DNA of 25,757 nt from DAOPZC01 sp035353175 (GCA_035353175.1 DAOPZC010000063.1:1-25757), one strand, 5' to 3'; shown: positions 1-7,511, counted from the stretch's first letter. The notes: a model not told the origin generated them from the letters alone. Made by a program: numbers and translations.

Positions 1-133
1 TCCGGATAGCATGAAGCGTATCGCACGCCTTCTCTGAGGTCCAGCGCAATCGGTCGGCGACCGGTAATCGGTGTGCGACTCAGTTTAGTCAAAACCGAAT
101 CGCGCCCCAGCACGACAACTTAGGCTGAGCGGA

Positions 134-1294
134 TCATACAAGCTCTTCTTCTCCTAGGTGTTGGAACTCCCGACTCCGCCTTCGGAACTCGGCGGGCGGC
201 CGGCCGGTTGCGCGTCGGAACAGCGTGGTGAAGGCCTGCACGCTGCCGCCGCCGCAGCGCGCGGCGACCTCGGCGACCGGGAGTTCCGTCTCGGCCAGCA
301 ACCGTTTCGCCAGCTCCAGCTTGCGCGCACGCACCTCCTGCGCCGGACCGCGACCGAAAGCCGTCCGGAAGCGCAGTTCAAGGGTCCGGCGCGAGACGCC
401 CGCGCGCCGCGCCAGCTCCTCCACGCCGGGATTCTGCGCCAGCGTCTGCAGGGCGACCCCCATCGCGCGCGACACCACCTCGTCGGCCGACGCGTACCGC
501 GCCGTGGACCCGCGCACCTCCAGCGCCTCCGGCGCCACCGCCTCGCGCACGACCGCACGGTCGCCTTCCATCAGCCGCGCCAGCCGGGCGGCCGCCAGCC
601 GGCCTACGGCCCGGGCCGGCAGCGCCACCGACGTCAGGTCCAGGCCGGACACCACGCGCTCGGTGAGTGAATCGCCGACCCCCGCCAGGCGCGACACGTT
701 TTTCGCCGCTTCTGCGGAAAGGCTCCGACACAGCACGTGAAAGCGCCGCGCCAGCGCGTCGCTGGTGCAGAACACGGCCGTCTCGCCGCGCAGCGCGTCG
801 AGCCACGCCTGCCAGCCCGTCTCATGGCGGAAAGCATCGGCGTCCGGGGGTTCGGAAACCGGCACGCCCTTTTCCGCCATCTCGGCGAGAAAACCTTCGC
901 GGCGCAGTCGCGCGGCATAGGTCGCCCGGTCCGCGATCACGGCCGCCCGGCCGACGTTCAGGTCGCAGAAATGCCGCGCCATCAACCGCCCCGCCGCCCG
1001 GTCGTCCGGAACCACGGAACAGACCGCCGTCACACGCGACAGGTTGGAGGTGTTGACGATCGGAAGCCCTGCCGGAAAGCGGTCGGCCAACCAGCGGTCG
1101 CTGATGACGGTCCCCGCCAACCCCTGGATCTCCCCCGACCGCACCAGGCGCGCCAGCAGCGGTTCCTGCATCTGCGTCAGCGGCAAGACGCGCCACGCCG
1201 GCAGAGGGCGGCAGAATTCGCGAACGCCCTCCAACACCCCCACACCGTATTCCAGGTCGGGGTCGATCAAGACGCCGATCGTCACCTGTTGCAT
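134..1294 (-). CDS. XylR-like AraC-family transcriptional regulator
   Basis: DNA-binding regulator of 386 aa with two parts. Residues 1 to about 265 resemble the periplasmic-binding-protein/LacI-like sensor fold of XylR (start VTIGVLIDPDLEYGVGVLEG, later SRLAGVGDS and the LTSVALP stretch). Residues about 280-375 are an AraC-type double helix-turn-helix, with VEELARRAGVSRRTLELRF as first helix pair and ARKLELAKRLLAETELPVAEVA leading to the second. XylR-class proteins bind a sugar and activate catabolic genes. The ligand and target cannot be read here, because the left neighbour is outside the window. The ATG at 1294 has no Shine-Dalgarno sequence and sits 7 nt after a TACTCT -10 hexamer, so the mRNA may be leaderless. 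An inverted repeat over the -35 suggests autoregulation (inference). Family assignment is firm, ligand unknown. Confidence 0.9.
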   Translation of the reverse strand: MQQVTIGVLIDPDLEYGVGVLEGVREFCRPLPAWRVLPLTQMQEPLLARLVRSGEIQGLAGTVISDRWLADRFPAGLPIVNTSNLSRVTAVCSVVPDDRAAGRLMARHFCDLNVGRAAVIADRATYAARLRREGFLAEMAEKGVPVSEPPDADAFRHETGWQAWLDALRGETAVFCTSDALARRFHVLCRSLSAEAAKNVSRLAGVGDSLTERVVSGLDLTSVALPARAVGRLAAARLARLMEGDRAVVREAVAPEALEVRGSTARYASADEVVSRAMGVALQTLAQNPGVEELARRAGVSRRTLELRFRTAFGRGPAQEVRARKLELAKRLLAETELPVAEVAARCGGGSVQAFTTLFRRATGRPPAEFRRRSREFQHLGEEELV

Positions 1295-1301
1295 ACCAAA
1301 A

Positions 1302-1330
1302 AGAGTACTTTATTTACGTAATTTCGTAAA
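1302..1330 (-). promoter_or_regulatory. Predicted promoter of the XylR-like regulator
   Basis: On the minus strand, TTTACG (1325-1330) and TACTCT (1302-1307) are separated by 17 bp and match the sigma70 hexamers at 4/6 and 3/6. The expected transcription start falls at about 1294-1296, that is on the ATG itself. The -35 lies inside the inverted repeat 1311-1332. Confidence 0.45.
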
Positions 1331-1332
1331 TA
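1311..1332. promoter_or_regulatory. Perfect inverted repeat, putative operator
   Basis: TATTTACG, six bases, CGTAAATA: two perfect 8-bp arms in an A/T-rich patch of an otherwise GC-rich region. It overlaps the predicted -35 of the regulator and lies about 20 bp upstream of the predicted gmd -35. The position fits an operator of the adjacent regulator or of another dimeric factor. AraC-family proteins more often use direct repeats, so the binder is uncertain. Confidence 0.5.
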
Positions 1333-1352
1333 TCTTTTGCGTATATCCGAAA

Positions 1353-1382
1353 TAGACGCCCTTTCAGGTTCTGTTTTATGAT
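1353..1382 (+). promoter_or_regulatory. Predicted promoter for gmd-fcl
   Basis: TAGACG (1353-1358), an 18-bp spacer and TATGAT (1377-1382) match the sigma70 consensus at 4/6 and 5/6. The start would be near 1389, giving a leader of about 120 nt before gmd. I see no riboswitch-like structure in that leader. Confidence 0.35.
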
Positions 1383-1507
1383 ACGCGCCATGGAGAGGGC
1401 CCGCATTCTTCGGCCGCGCTCGGTCTTGGCAGCCGCCAAACCCGACGTGTCAAGAACCGCTGGCCCGCCGACCTCGACAACCGGTCACGTATCACTCAGG
1501 AGTCTAC

Positions 1508-2539
1508 ATGAAACGCGCGTTCATCACCGGCATCACCGGCCAAGACGGTTCCTATCTCGCCGAGCTCCTCCTCGCGAAGGGCTACGAGGTCCACGGCATG
1601 ATCCGCCGCTCCTCCAGTTTCAACACGCAGCGCATCGACCACCTCTATCAGGACCCGCACATCCTCGGCACGCGGCTTTTCCTGCACTACGGCGACCTGG
1701 CCGACGCGGGACGCCTCGCCAAGATGATGTACGAGATCACGCCGGACGAAGTTTACCACCTCGGGGCGCAGAGTCACGTGCGCGTCTCCTTCGACGTGCC
1801 GGAGTATACCGGCGACGTGGTCGCGCTCGGCACCATCCGGCTGCTCGAGGCGCTGCGTGAGACCGGCATCGGCAAAAAGGCCCGTTTCTATCAGGCTTCC
1901 ACTTCCGAGCTGTACGGCCTTGTGCAGGAGGTCCCGCAGAGCGAAACCACGCCGTTCCATCCGCGCTCGCCGTATGCGGTCGCCAAGCTTTACGGCTACT
2001 GGGCCACGATCAACTACCGCGAAGCCTACGGCATGCACGCCAGCAACGGCATCCTTTTCAACCACGAGTCGCCGCGCCGCGGCCCGACCTTCGTGACGCG
2101 CAAGATCACGATGGCGGCGGCCCGCATCAAGATGGGCCTCCAGAACGCCCTCTACCTCGGCAACATCGAGGCCAAGCGCGACTGGGGCTTTGCGGGCGAT
2201 TTCGTGGAAGGCATGTGGCGCATCGTGCAGCAGGACGCGCCCGGCGACTACGTGCTGGCCACCGGCGAAACCCACAGCGTGCGCGAGTTCTGCGAAGAGG
2301 CCTTCGGCCTGCTCGACCTCGACTGGCAAGCCTTCGTCAAGCACGACGCCCGCTACGTGCGCCCGAGCGAAGTGGACCTGCTTCTGGGCGACCCCTCTAA
2401 AGCCAAGCGCGTGCTGGGCTGGGCGCCCAAAATCTCCTTCCGGGAGCTGGTGCGCATGATGGTCGAAGCCGACCTGCGCGTAGCCCGGCAGGAGCTCGCC
2501 GCCCAGCAGGCCGGCGGCGTACTGGAGAACGCGGAATGA
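1508..2539 (+). CDS. gmd: GDP-mannose 4,6-dehydratase
   Basis: Converts GDP-D-mannose to GDP-4-dehydro-6-deoxy-D-mannose, the first step to GDP-L-fucose and related deoxysugars; cytoplasmic and NADP-dependent. The 343-aa protein is full length for the family. Visible marks are the nucleotide-binding GITGQDGSYLAE (residues 8-19), the Gmd-typical RRSSSFNTQRIDHLY (33-47), the S/T-x-E site at 131-134 (T132, E134), and the short-chain dehydrogenase Y156-x3-K160 pair in SPYAVAK. AGGAG at 1498-1502 sets the ATG at 1508. The stop overlaps the start of fcl (ATGA), so the two are almost surely co-translated. The sugar nucleotide product is expected to feed surface polysaccharide or glycoprotein synthesis (inference); no glycosyltransferases are present in the window. 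Confidence 0.97.
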   Translation: MKRAFITGITGQDGSYLAELLLAKGYEVHGMIRRSSSFNTQRIDHLYQDPHILGTRLFLHYGDLADAGRLAKMMYEITPDEVYHLGAQSHVRVSFDVPEYTGDVVALGTIRLLEALRETGIGKKARFYQASTSELYGLVQEVPQSETTPFHPRSPYAVAKLYGYWATINYREAYGMHASNGILFNHESPRRGPTFVTRKITMAAARIKMGLQNALYLGNIEAKRDWGFAGDFVEGMWRIVQQDAPGDYVLATGETHSVREFCEEAFGLLDLDWQAFVKHDARYVRPSEVDLLLGDPSKAKRVLGWAPKISFRELVRMMVEADLRVARQELAAQQAGGVLENAE

Positions 2540-3477
2540 ACGGCAAGATCTACGTGGCCGGACACGGCGGCATGGTCGGGGCCGCGGTCGTGCGCGAGAT
2601 CGCCCGCCTCGGCCTTCCGCCGCCGCTCACCATGACGCACCGCCAGCTGGACCTCACGGACCAGGCCGCCACGCGCGCGTTTATTGCCCGCCACAGGCCC
2701 GACTGCATCATTGTCGCCGCCGCGCGGGTCGGCGGAATCGAGGCGAACCGCTCGGCGCTCGGGACCTTCCTCTACGAGAACCTGATGATCGCCGCGAACG
2801 TGATCCACGCCGCCTACGAGGCCCGGGTGCCGCGCCTGCTCTTCCTCGGCAGCTCCTGCATCTACCCGCGTCTCGCGCCGCAGCCGATCCCCGAGGACGC
2901 CCTGCTCAGCGGCCCGCTGGAACCCACCAACGAGGGCTACGCGCTGGCCAAGATCGCGGGGCTCAAGCTCTGCCAGTTCTACCGCCGGCAGCACGGCCTG
3001 CTTTATCACTCCGCCATGCCCACCAACCTCTACGGCACCGGCGACAACTACCATTCCGAGCACTCGCACGTGCTGCCCGCCCTGATCCGCAAGTTCGAGA
3101 CCGCTCGCCTCGACGGCGCGCGGGAGGTGACGCTCTGGGGCACGGGCACCCCGCGCCGCGAGTTCCTGCACGTGGACGACCTGGCCCGCGCGCTGCTTTT
3201 CCTGCTGCGGCTCGACAACCCGCCCGACTGGGTCAATGTCGGGTCCGGCGAAGACCTCACGATCCGCGAGCTCGCCGAGCAGGTGCGGGCGGCGGTCGGC
3301 GCGGACGTCGCGCTGCGGTTCGACCCTTCGAAACCCGACGGGCCGCCGCGCAAACTCTGCGACACCACGCTCCTCCGCGGCCTCGGCTGGCGCCCCGAGA
3401 TCGCCTTGCCCGACGGCCTGCGCCGGACCGTGTCGGAATACCGCGCCGAAGCCGCCGCCGGACGCCTGCGCGGCTGA
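2536..3477 (+). CDS. fcl: GDP-L-fucose synthase
   Basis: Epimerase-reductase that turns GDP-4-dehydro-6-deoxy-D-mannose into GDP-L-fucose with NADPH, the step after Gmd. The 313-aa protein has the Rossmann motif GHGGMVG (9-15), the family's SSCIYP (106-111, with C108 as the equivalent of the E. coli catalytic Cys), Y135-x3-K139 in YALAK, and H178 in the HSHVLPALIRK segment. All expected catalytic residues are therefore present. ATG overlaps the gmd stop by four bases. After the stop a weak 5-bp hairpin (3483-3495) without a clear T tract may reduce read-through into the next gene, which has its own promoter. Confidence 0.96.
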   Translation: MNGKIYVAGHGGMVGAAVVREIARLGLPPPLTMTHRQLDLTDQAATRAFIARHRPDCIIVAAARVGGIEANRSALGTFLYENLMIAANVIHAAYEARVPRLLFLGSSCIYPRLAPQPIPEDALLSGPLEPTNEGYALAKIAGLKLCQFYRRQHGLLYHSAMPTNLYGTGDNYHSEHSHVLPALIRKFETARLDGAREVTLWGTGTPRREFLHVDDLARALLFLLRLDNPPDWVNVGSGEDLTIRELAEQVRAAVGADVALRFDPSKPDGPPRKLCDTTLLRGLGWRPEIALPDGLRRTVSEYRAEAAAGRLRG

Positions 3478-3523
3478 GCTTCTCCGGGCGCCGGACCCGT
3501 TTCAAAACTCTCGACGCGGCATC

Positions 3524-3553
3524 GTGACAATCTTCCGCGATTCATGCTATAGT
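3524..3553 (+). promoter_or_regulatory. Extended -10 promoter of the 233-aa protein
   Basis: GTGACA (3524-3529, 5/6), an 18-bp spacer and TATAGT (3548-3553, 5/6), preceded by TGC, an extended -10. Predicted start about 3560, only about 5 nt before the ATG at 3565, with no Shine-Dalgarno sequence. Confidence 0.6.
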
Positions 3554-3564
3554 GTCGCTTCCAC

Positions 3565-4266
3565 ATGAGCAAGAAGCCGACACAGTTTGATTTCTGGTTT
3601 GCCGTCAACAACACGGAGATAGTCATGCCGCCCAAGCGGCACCTCGAAACCTTCGGCAACACCATCATTAATTACCATATGGTGAGCGAGCTGATGGACG
3701 CCGTGGGCAAGGTGCGCGTGCGCGAAGGGCGCATGCAGGCGCTGCGGCCCCAGATCATCACGCCCTCCTCGTATTCGAGCCTGATGCTGGAGGGTTTCGG
3801 CGAGCAGGCGCAGAAATACCTCGAGTGGCTGAAGGAGCACGAAGATACGGTGCGCATCTTGCGCTACGGCTACACCCTCAAGCAGGAAGCGTTCAGCGAG
3901 CAGGTCCTCTCCGACTCTCCGGAAGCCGTGCTGGAGCGCGTCAAGGAAGAGGTCGCCACCCGGAAGGATCCTTTCGCCGCCGTGCTGAAGGGTGTGGACG
4001 ACCCGTGGGACGTCTGCCTGGTGCGCCTTTTCTGGACCGTGATCCAGAACTCGGCGCAGGCCAACATCCGCGAGCTGCACGAGCGCCACATGTTCGAGAT
4101 GCAGGACGGCATTCCCGCCACCCTGCGCGAAGAGATCGAAAAGGGGTTTTTGGCCGCCGCCAAGGACGCGAAACTGATCAAGCCCCTGGGCAAGCTGTTG
4201 CAGGACAACGGCGTGTTCGAACACTATCAGGACCGGTTCTTCAACCTCATCCAAGGCCGAAAGTAG
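3565..4266 (+). CDS. Conserved-looking protein of unknown function
   Basis: A 233-aa soluble protein with no signal peptide and no membrane segment. I do not recognise the family. It starts SKKPTQFDFWFAVNNTEIV, and the middle is rich in charged helices (EQAQKYLEWLKEHEDTVRIL, VLERVKEEVATRKDPF). The C-terminal half looks all-helical and ends FEHYQDRFFNLIQGRK. There are no metal-binding Cys/His clusters and no Walker motif. Codon usage and GC resemble the neighbours, and the strong predicted promoter directly upstream argues that it is expressed. It lies 56 bp before leuC on the same strand, and part of the leuC transcript may start here. The sequence gives no basis for a functional call. Confidence 0.8.
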   Translation: MSKKPTQFDFWFAVNNTEIVMPPKRHLETFGNTIINYHMVSELMDAVGKVRVREGRMQALRPQIITPSSYSSLMLEGFGEQAQKYLEWLKEHEDTVRILRYGYTLKQEAFSEQVLSDSPEAVLERVKEEVATRKDPFAAVLKGVDDPWDVCLVRLFWTVIQNSAQANIRELHERHMFEMQDGIPATLREEIEKGFLAAAKDAKLIKPLGKLLQDNGVFEHYQDRFFNLIQGRK

Positions 4267-4322
4267 GACGGGCGGGGGAAGCGAAAAGCCGTTCCGAGAA
4301 CAAACAACATCAAGGGTCCGCC

Positions 4323-5612
4323 ATGACGATCACTGAGAAAATCCTGGCCCGCGAGTCGGGCGCGAGTCTGGTCTCCCCCGGAGACAACATCTGGGTCAAC
4401 TGCGGCATCCTGCTGACGCACGACGTCTGCGGGCCGGGGACCATCGGCATCTTCCAGCGCGAGTTCGGCAAGGACGCCAAGGTCTTCGACCCCGAGAAGA
4501 TCGTCATCCTGCCGGACCACTACATCTTCACGGCGGACGAGAAGGCCCACCGCAACGTGGACACCCTGCGCGCGTTCGCGAAGGCGCAAAAGCTGCCCTA
4601 CTTCTACGACCCCGGCACCGACACCTACTGCGGCGTCTGCCACGTGGCGCTGCCCGAGCTCGGGCACGTGCGCCCCGGCGAGACGATTTTTGGCACCGAC
4701 TCCCACACCTGCACGCACGGCGCGCTGGGCGCCTTCTCGACCGGCATCGGCAACACGGACGCGGGCTTCATCATGGGCACCGGCAAACTGCTGGTCAAAG
4801 TGCCGCCGACCCTCCGCTTCGTGCTCGACGGCGAGATGCCCGCCTACCTTTCCGCCAAAGACCTGATCCTCCACATCATCGGCGACATCGGGGTGGACGG
4901 CGCGACTTACTGCGCCATGGAGTTCGCCGGTTCGGCCATTGAGGCGCTGAGCATCGAAGAGCGCTGCACCATCTGCAACATGGCGGTCGAGGCCGGCGCC
5001 AAGAACGGCATCATCGCGCCGGACGCGAAGACGCTCGCCTATGTCAAGGCCCGCACCCGCAAGCCGTTCGTGCCGCTCTACAGCGACCCCGACGCCCAGG
5101 TCCAGGCGGAATACCGCTACGACGTCGCGAAGCTCGAGCCGGTCGTGGCCAAGCCGCACCTGCCCGACAACAAAGCGCTGGCGCGGGCCTGCCGCGGCGT
5201 GAAGATCGATCAGGTCTACATCGGCTCCTGCACCGGCGGCAAGCTGGAAGACTTCGTCATGGCCGCGAAGGTCATGAAGGGCCGGCGGGTCGCCGTCCGC
5301 ACGCTGATCGTGCCCGCCACGCGGCAGGTCGAGCAGGGGCTGGTGGACACCCAGATCGACGGCCAGAGCCTGCGGCAGATCTTCGAGGCGGCGGGCGTCG
5401 AGCCCATCGCCCCGCCTTCCTGCGCGGCCTGCCTCGGCGGTCCGATCGACACCTTCGGGCGCACCTGCGGCAACGAGGTGGTGGTCAGCACGACCAACCG
5501 CAACTTCATCGGCCGCATGGGCTCGAAGGACTCGCAGATCTACCTCGCCTCACCCTACACCGCGGCGGCCTCGGCCCTCACCGGGCATATCACCGACCCG
5601 CGCGACGTGTGA
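4323..5612 (+). CDS. leuC: 3-isopropylmalate dehydratase large subunit (LeuC/HacA type)
   Basis: Aconitase-superfamily large subunit that with LeuD isomerises 2-isopropylmalate to 3-isopropylmalate in leucine synthesis. The 429-aa length fits the two-subunit LeuC/HacA class. The [4Fe-4S] ligands are visible as C303 in IGSCTGGKLEDF and C367/C370 in PSCAACLGGP. Also typical are GTDSHTCTHGALGAF (124-138) and the end segment TNRNFIGRMGSKDSQIYLASP. The ATG at 4323 is preceded by AAGGG at 4312-4316. Reading upstream in the same frame gives a much longer open frame, but that part only overlaps the preceding gene. Homoaconitase or another hydro-lyase of this class cannot be excluded from sequence alone, and no leuA or leuB is in the window. 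Confidence 0.92.
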   Translation: MTITEKILARESGASLVSPGDNIWVNCGILLTHDVCGPGTIGIFQREFGKDAKVFDPEKIVILPDHYIFTADEKAHRNVDTLRAFAKAQKLPYFYDPGTDTYCGVCHVALPELGHVRPGETIFGTDSHTCTHGALGAFSTGIGNTDAGFIMGTGKLLVKVPPTLRFVLDGEMPAYLSAKDLILHIIGDIGVDGATYCAMEFAGSAIEALSIEERCTICNMAVEAGAKNGIIAPDAKTLAYVKARTRKPFVPLYSDPDAQVQAEYRYDVAKLEPVVAKPHLPDNKALARACRGVKIDQVYIGSCTGGKLEDFVMAAKVMKGRRVAVRTLIVPATRQVEQGLVDTQIDGQSLRQIFEAAGVEPIAPPSCAACLGGPIDTFGRTCGNEVVVSTTNRNFIGRMGSKDSQIYLASPYTAAASALTGHITDPRDV

Positions 5613-5697
5613 TCACTTCGGAAATTATGGGGAGGCCTTCCGCCCGGGGTACCGTGAACAGACGACAAGACAACGTTATTTGAACGATGACGATAAA

Positions 5698-5737
5698 GAT
5701 TAGGATTGCGAAGGGTTCCGACTCCTTAATCCTAATC
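5698..5737. repeat. 10-bp inverted repeat in the leuC-leuD spacer
   Basis: GATTAGGATT (5698-5707) and AATCCTAATC (5728-5737) are perfect complements separated by 20 bases. Inside, AAGG (5711-5714) and CCTT (5724-5727) can extend the stem across a small bulge. No T tract follows, so it is not a standard terminator. It lies in a noticeably A/T-richer spacer. Confidence 0.55.
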
Positions 5738-5750
5738 GTGATCTTAACCC

Positions 5751-5783
5751 GTTTGAAGTTATCGATAAAAGGGAGTTTCAAAC
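5751..5783 (+). promoter_or_regulatory. Hairpin holding the leuD ribosome binding site in its loop
   Basis: GTTTGAA (5751-5757) pairs with TTCAAAC (5777-5783), which ends at the base just before the leuD ATG. The loop carries AAAAGGGAG (5767-5775), the leuD Shine-Dalgarno sequence. Such a layout could display or hide the site, but regulation is inference. Confidence 0.45.
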
Positions 5784-6332
5784 ATGCCGAAAGACACCCT
5801 CATCCGCGGGCCGGTCTACGTGCTCGAAGACAACATCGACACCGACCTGCTCATCCCCGCCTGCTACCTGAACCTCGTCCCGACGATTCCGGAAGAGTAC
5901 CGCAAGCTCGGCTCGTACGCGCTGGCCGGACTGCCCGAGACCTTCCCGAAATTCGCCTCCAATCCCGACGGCACCACGCCCTATCCGATCGTCATCGGCG
6001 GACGCAACTTCGGCTGCGGCTCGTCGCGCGAGCACGCGCCGATCGCGCTGGGCGCGGCCGGGGCCAAGGCGGTCGTGGCCGAGAGTTACGCGCGCATCTT
6101 CTTCCGCAACTCGGTGGCCACCGGCGAGGTCTTCCCGCTCGAGTCCGAACAGCGCCTGTGCGCTGAGTTCAAGACCGGCGACCTGGCCGAGGTGAACATC
6201 GCGGAAAACACGATCACCCGACTTTCGGACGGCAAAATTTTCGCACTCAAACCGGTCGGCGCGGTCGCGCCGGTCATCGCCGCGGGCGGCATGTTCGCCT
6301 ACGCCCGCGAAATCGGCATGATCAAGAAGTGA
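5784..6332 (+). CDS. leuD: 3-isopropylmalate dehydratase small subunit (LeuD/HacB type)
   Basis: Swivelling small subunit that completes the substrate pocket of LeuC. The 182-aa protein carries the family core GGRNFGCGSSREHAPIALG (residues 72-90) and the NSVATGEVFPLE stretch. In archaeal relatives the residues after YL in the specificity loop distinguish isopropylmalate from homoaconitate enzymes. Here the loop reads PACYLNLV (Y28, L29, N30, L31), matching neither of the types I remember, so substrate preference is open. GGGAG at 5771-5775 with 8-base spacing supports the ATG at 5784. The 171-bp distance from leuC is unusual, since these subunits are often nearly contiguous. Confidence 0.92.
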   Translation: MPKDTLIRGPVYVLEDNIDTDLLIPACYLNLVPTIPEEYRKLGSYALAGLPETFPKFASNPDGTTPYPIVIGGRNFGCGSSREHAPIALGAAGAKAVVAESYARIFFRNSVATGEVFPLESEQRLCAEFKTGDLAEVNIAENTITRLSDGKIFALKPVGAVAPVIAAGGMFAYAREIGMIKK

Positions 6333-6343
6333 TTCTTGTTCAC

Positions 6344-6378
6344 CAACTCCTACCTCCTATTTTCCACCTTCTAACTCC
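6344..6378. repeat. Degenerate heptanucleotide repeat upstream of parA
   Basis: Five consecutive 7-base units: CAACTCC, TACCTCC, TATTTTC, CACCTTC, TAACTCC. Position 2 is always A, position 5 always T and position 7 always C (consensus YAMCTYC). The tract fills most of the 55-bp leuD-parA gap and makes the parA leader almost pure pyrimidine with no Shine-Dalgarno sequence. It resembles the heptanucleotide repeat inside eboE at 9715-9749 when that is read on the opposite strand. Confidence 0.5.
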
Positions 6379-6387
6379 CACCAGCCT

Positions 6388-7227
6388 ATGAGCACTCGCA
6401 GCACGCGCGTCATCGCCATCGCCAACCAAAAAGGCGGAGTCGGCAAAACGACCACGGTGGTCAACTTGGCCGCCGCATTGTCGGAACTGAAAAAAACCGT
6501 GCTGGTCATCGACCTCGACCCGCAGGCGAACGCCACCAGCGGGCTCGGCCTGCCGCGCCAGCAGGGGATCAGCCTTTACCCCATCCTCACGGGCGCCGCC
6601 GACGTGGCGGACATCATTCAGGCCACGCCGTACGACGGCATCAACATCATCCCCTCCGAGCTCGACCTCGCGGGCGCCGAGATCGAAATCGCGCGCCAGG
6701 AGAACCACCTGTCCGTCGTGCGCAACCTGCTCGACCGCGTGCTCACCGCCGGCGTCTTCGATTACGTGCTCATGGACTGCCCGCCCTCGCTCGGCATCCT
6801 CATGACCTCCTCGCTCGCGGCGGCCGACGGCATCGTCGTCACCATGCAGTGCGAATACTATGCCATGGAGGGGCTGAGCGTCATCACCTCGCTGATCGAC
6901 CAGCTCCGCAACAACGGCGTGAATCCGGATCTCCAGCTGGAAGGCGTTTTGATGACCATGTTCGACGGCCGCACGCGTCTGGCTGCGGACGTGGTCGCGG
7001 AAGTCCGCTCCCACTTCGGCGACAAGGTATACCAGACGGTCATTCCGCGCAACGTGCGCATCAGCGAGGCGCCGAGCTTCGGCCAGCCGGTCATCTTTTA
7101 CGATCCGTCCAGCCGCGGCGCCGAGGCCTATCGCTCGTTCGCCGCCGAGTTCGCCCGCCGCACCGCGCCGGCGGTTCACGCGCCCGCACCCGCTCCGGCC
7201 CCCACGCCTCTCGCCGTCGCACCCTGA
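6388..7227 (+). CDS. parA: ParA/Soj-family ATPase
   Basis: Deviant-Walker ATPase of the chromosome/plasmid partition family. The 279-aa protein has KGGVGKTT (residues 15-22, with the signature lysine of deviant Walker A), VIDLDPQANATSGLG, DYVLMDCPPSLGILM, the switch-like MQCEYYAMEGLS, and the family end segment RNVRISEAPSFGQPVIFYDPSSRGAEAY. A short Ala/Pro tail (PAPAPAPTPLA) follows. Length and motifs match chromosomal Soj/ParA. No parB follows; the next gene is a lipoprotein and I see no parS-like 16-mer nearby. It may work with a ParB encoded elsewhere or position another cargo. The start at 6388 has no ribosome binding site and is preceded by a pyrimidine-rich repeat. Confidence 0.9.
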   Translation: MSTRSTRVIAIANQKGGVGKTTTVVNLAAALSELKKTVLVIDLDPQANATSGLGLPRQQGISLYPILTGAADVADIIQATPYDGINIIPSELDLAGAEIEIARQENHLSVVRNLLDRVLTAGVFDYVLMDCPPSLGILMTSSLAAADGIVVTMQCEYYAMEGLSVITSLIDQLRNNGVNPDLQLEGVLMTMFDGRTRLAADVVAEVRSHFGDKVYQTVIPRNVRISEAPSFGQPVIFYDPSSRGAEAYRSFAAEFARRTAPAVHAPAPAPAPTPLAVAP

Positions 7228-7253
7228 AACGAAGACGGAGCCCGCGAACAAAC

Positions 7254-7272
7254 GCGAACGTCCAACGTTCGC
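7254..7272 (+). terminator. Hairpin after parA, possible transcription end
   Basis: GCGAACG (7254-7260), loop TCCAA, CGTTCGC (7266-7272): a perfect 7-bp stem 26 bases after the parA stop. No T tract follows (TTCAAAAG), so intrinsic termination is doubtful. A second structured stretch follows: GCGCGG/CCGCGC at 7283-7305 enclosing the palindrome GGGACGTCCC, then AACGGG/CCCGTT at 7322-7340. Confidence 0.3.
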
Positions 7273-7451
7273 TTCAAAAGTAGCGCGGGACGTCCCGGAC
7301 CGCGCACGGGCAGGTCAATGTAACGGGAATACACCCCGTTCGTGCCTTCGTGTGAAAAACAACTTGTTGTATTGCTTCTTTCGGTTTGTAAGGCAAACCT
7401 CCCAAGCCTCGAACCCCGCCAACTATTCGGATAGCTGTCGTGATGCTTGGC

Positions 7452-7480
7452 TTGACGGACACGGAGTGAAAACCTACACT
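7452..7480 (+). promoter_or_regulatory. Predicted promoter of the lipoprotein gene
   Basis: TTGACG (7452-7457, 5/6), a 17-bp spacer and TACACT (7475-7480, 4/6). The expected start near 7487 leaves a leader of about 25 nt before the ATG at 7512. Confidence 0.55.
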
Positions 7481-7511
7481 TGCCGGTGTTGAGTAAAATC
7501 CCAATGCGGCC

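Noticed and set aside
1..37. Short open frame ending TGA at 35-37 that could be the tail of an upstream gene
   Set aside because: Only 11 codons are visible, which cannot be tied to a family; a 5-bp hairpin at 51-63 follows but lacks a T tract.
3825..4322. Long N-terminal extension of leuC in the same frame
   Set aside because: It overlaps the 233-aa gene in another frame, has low-complexity Arg/Ala composition, and the ATG at 4323 has a ribosome site and the family N-terminus.
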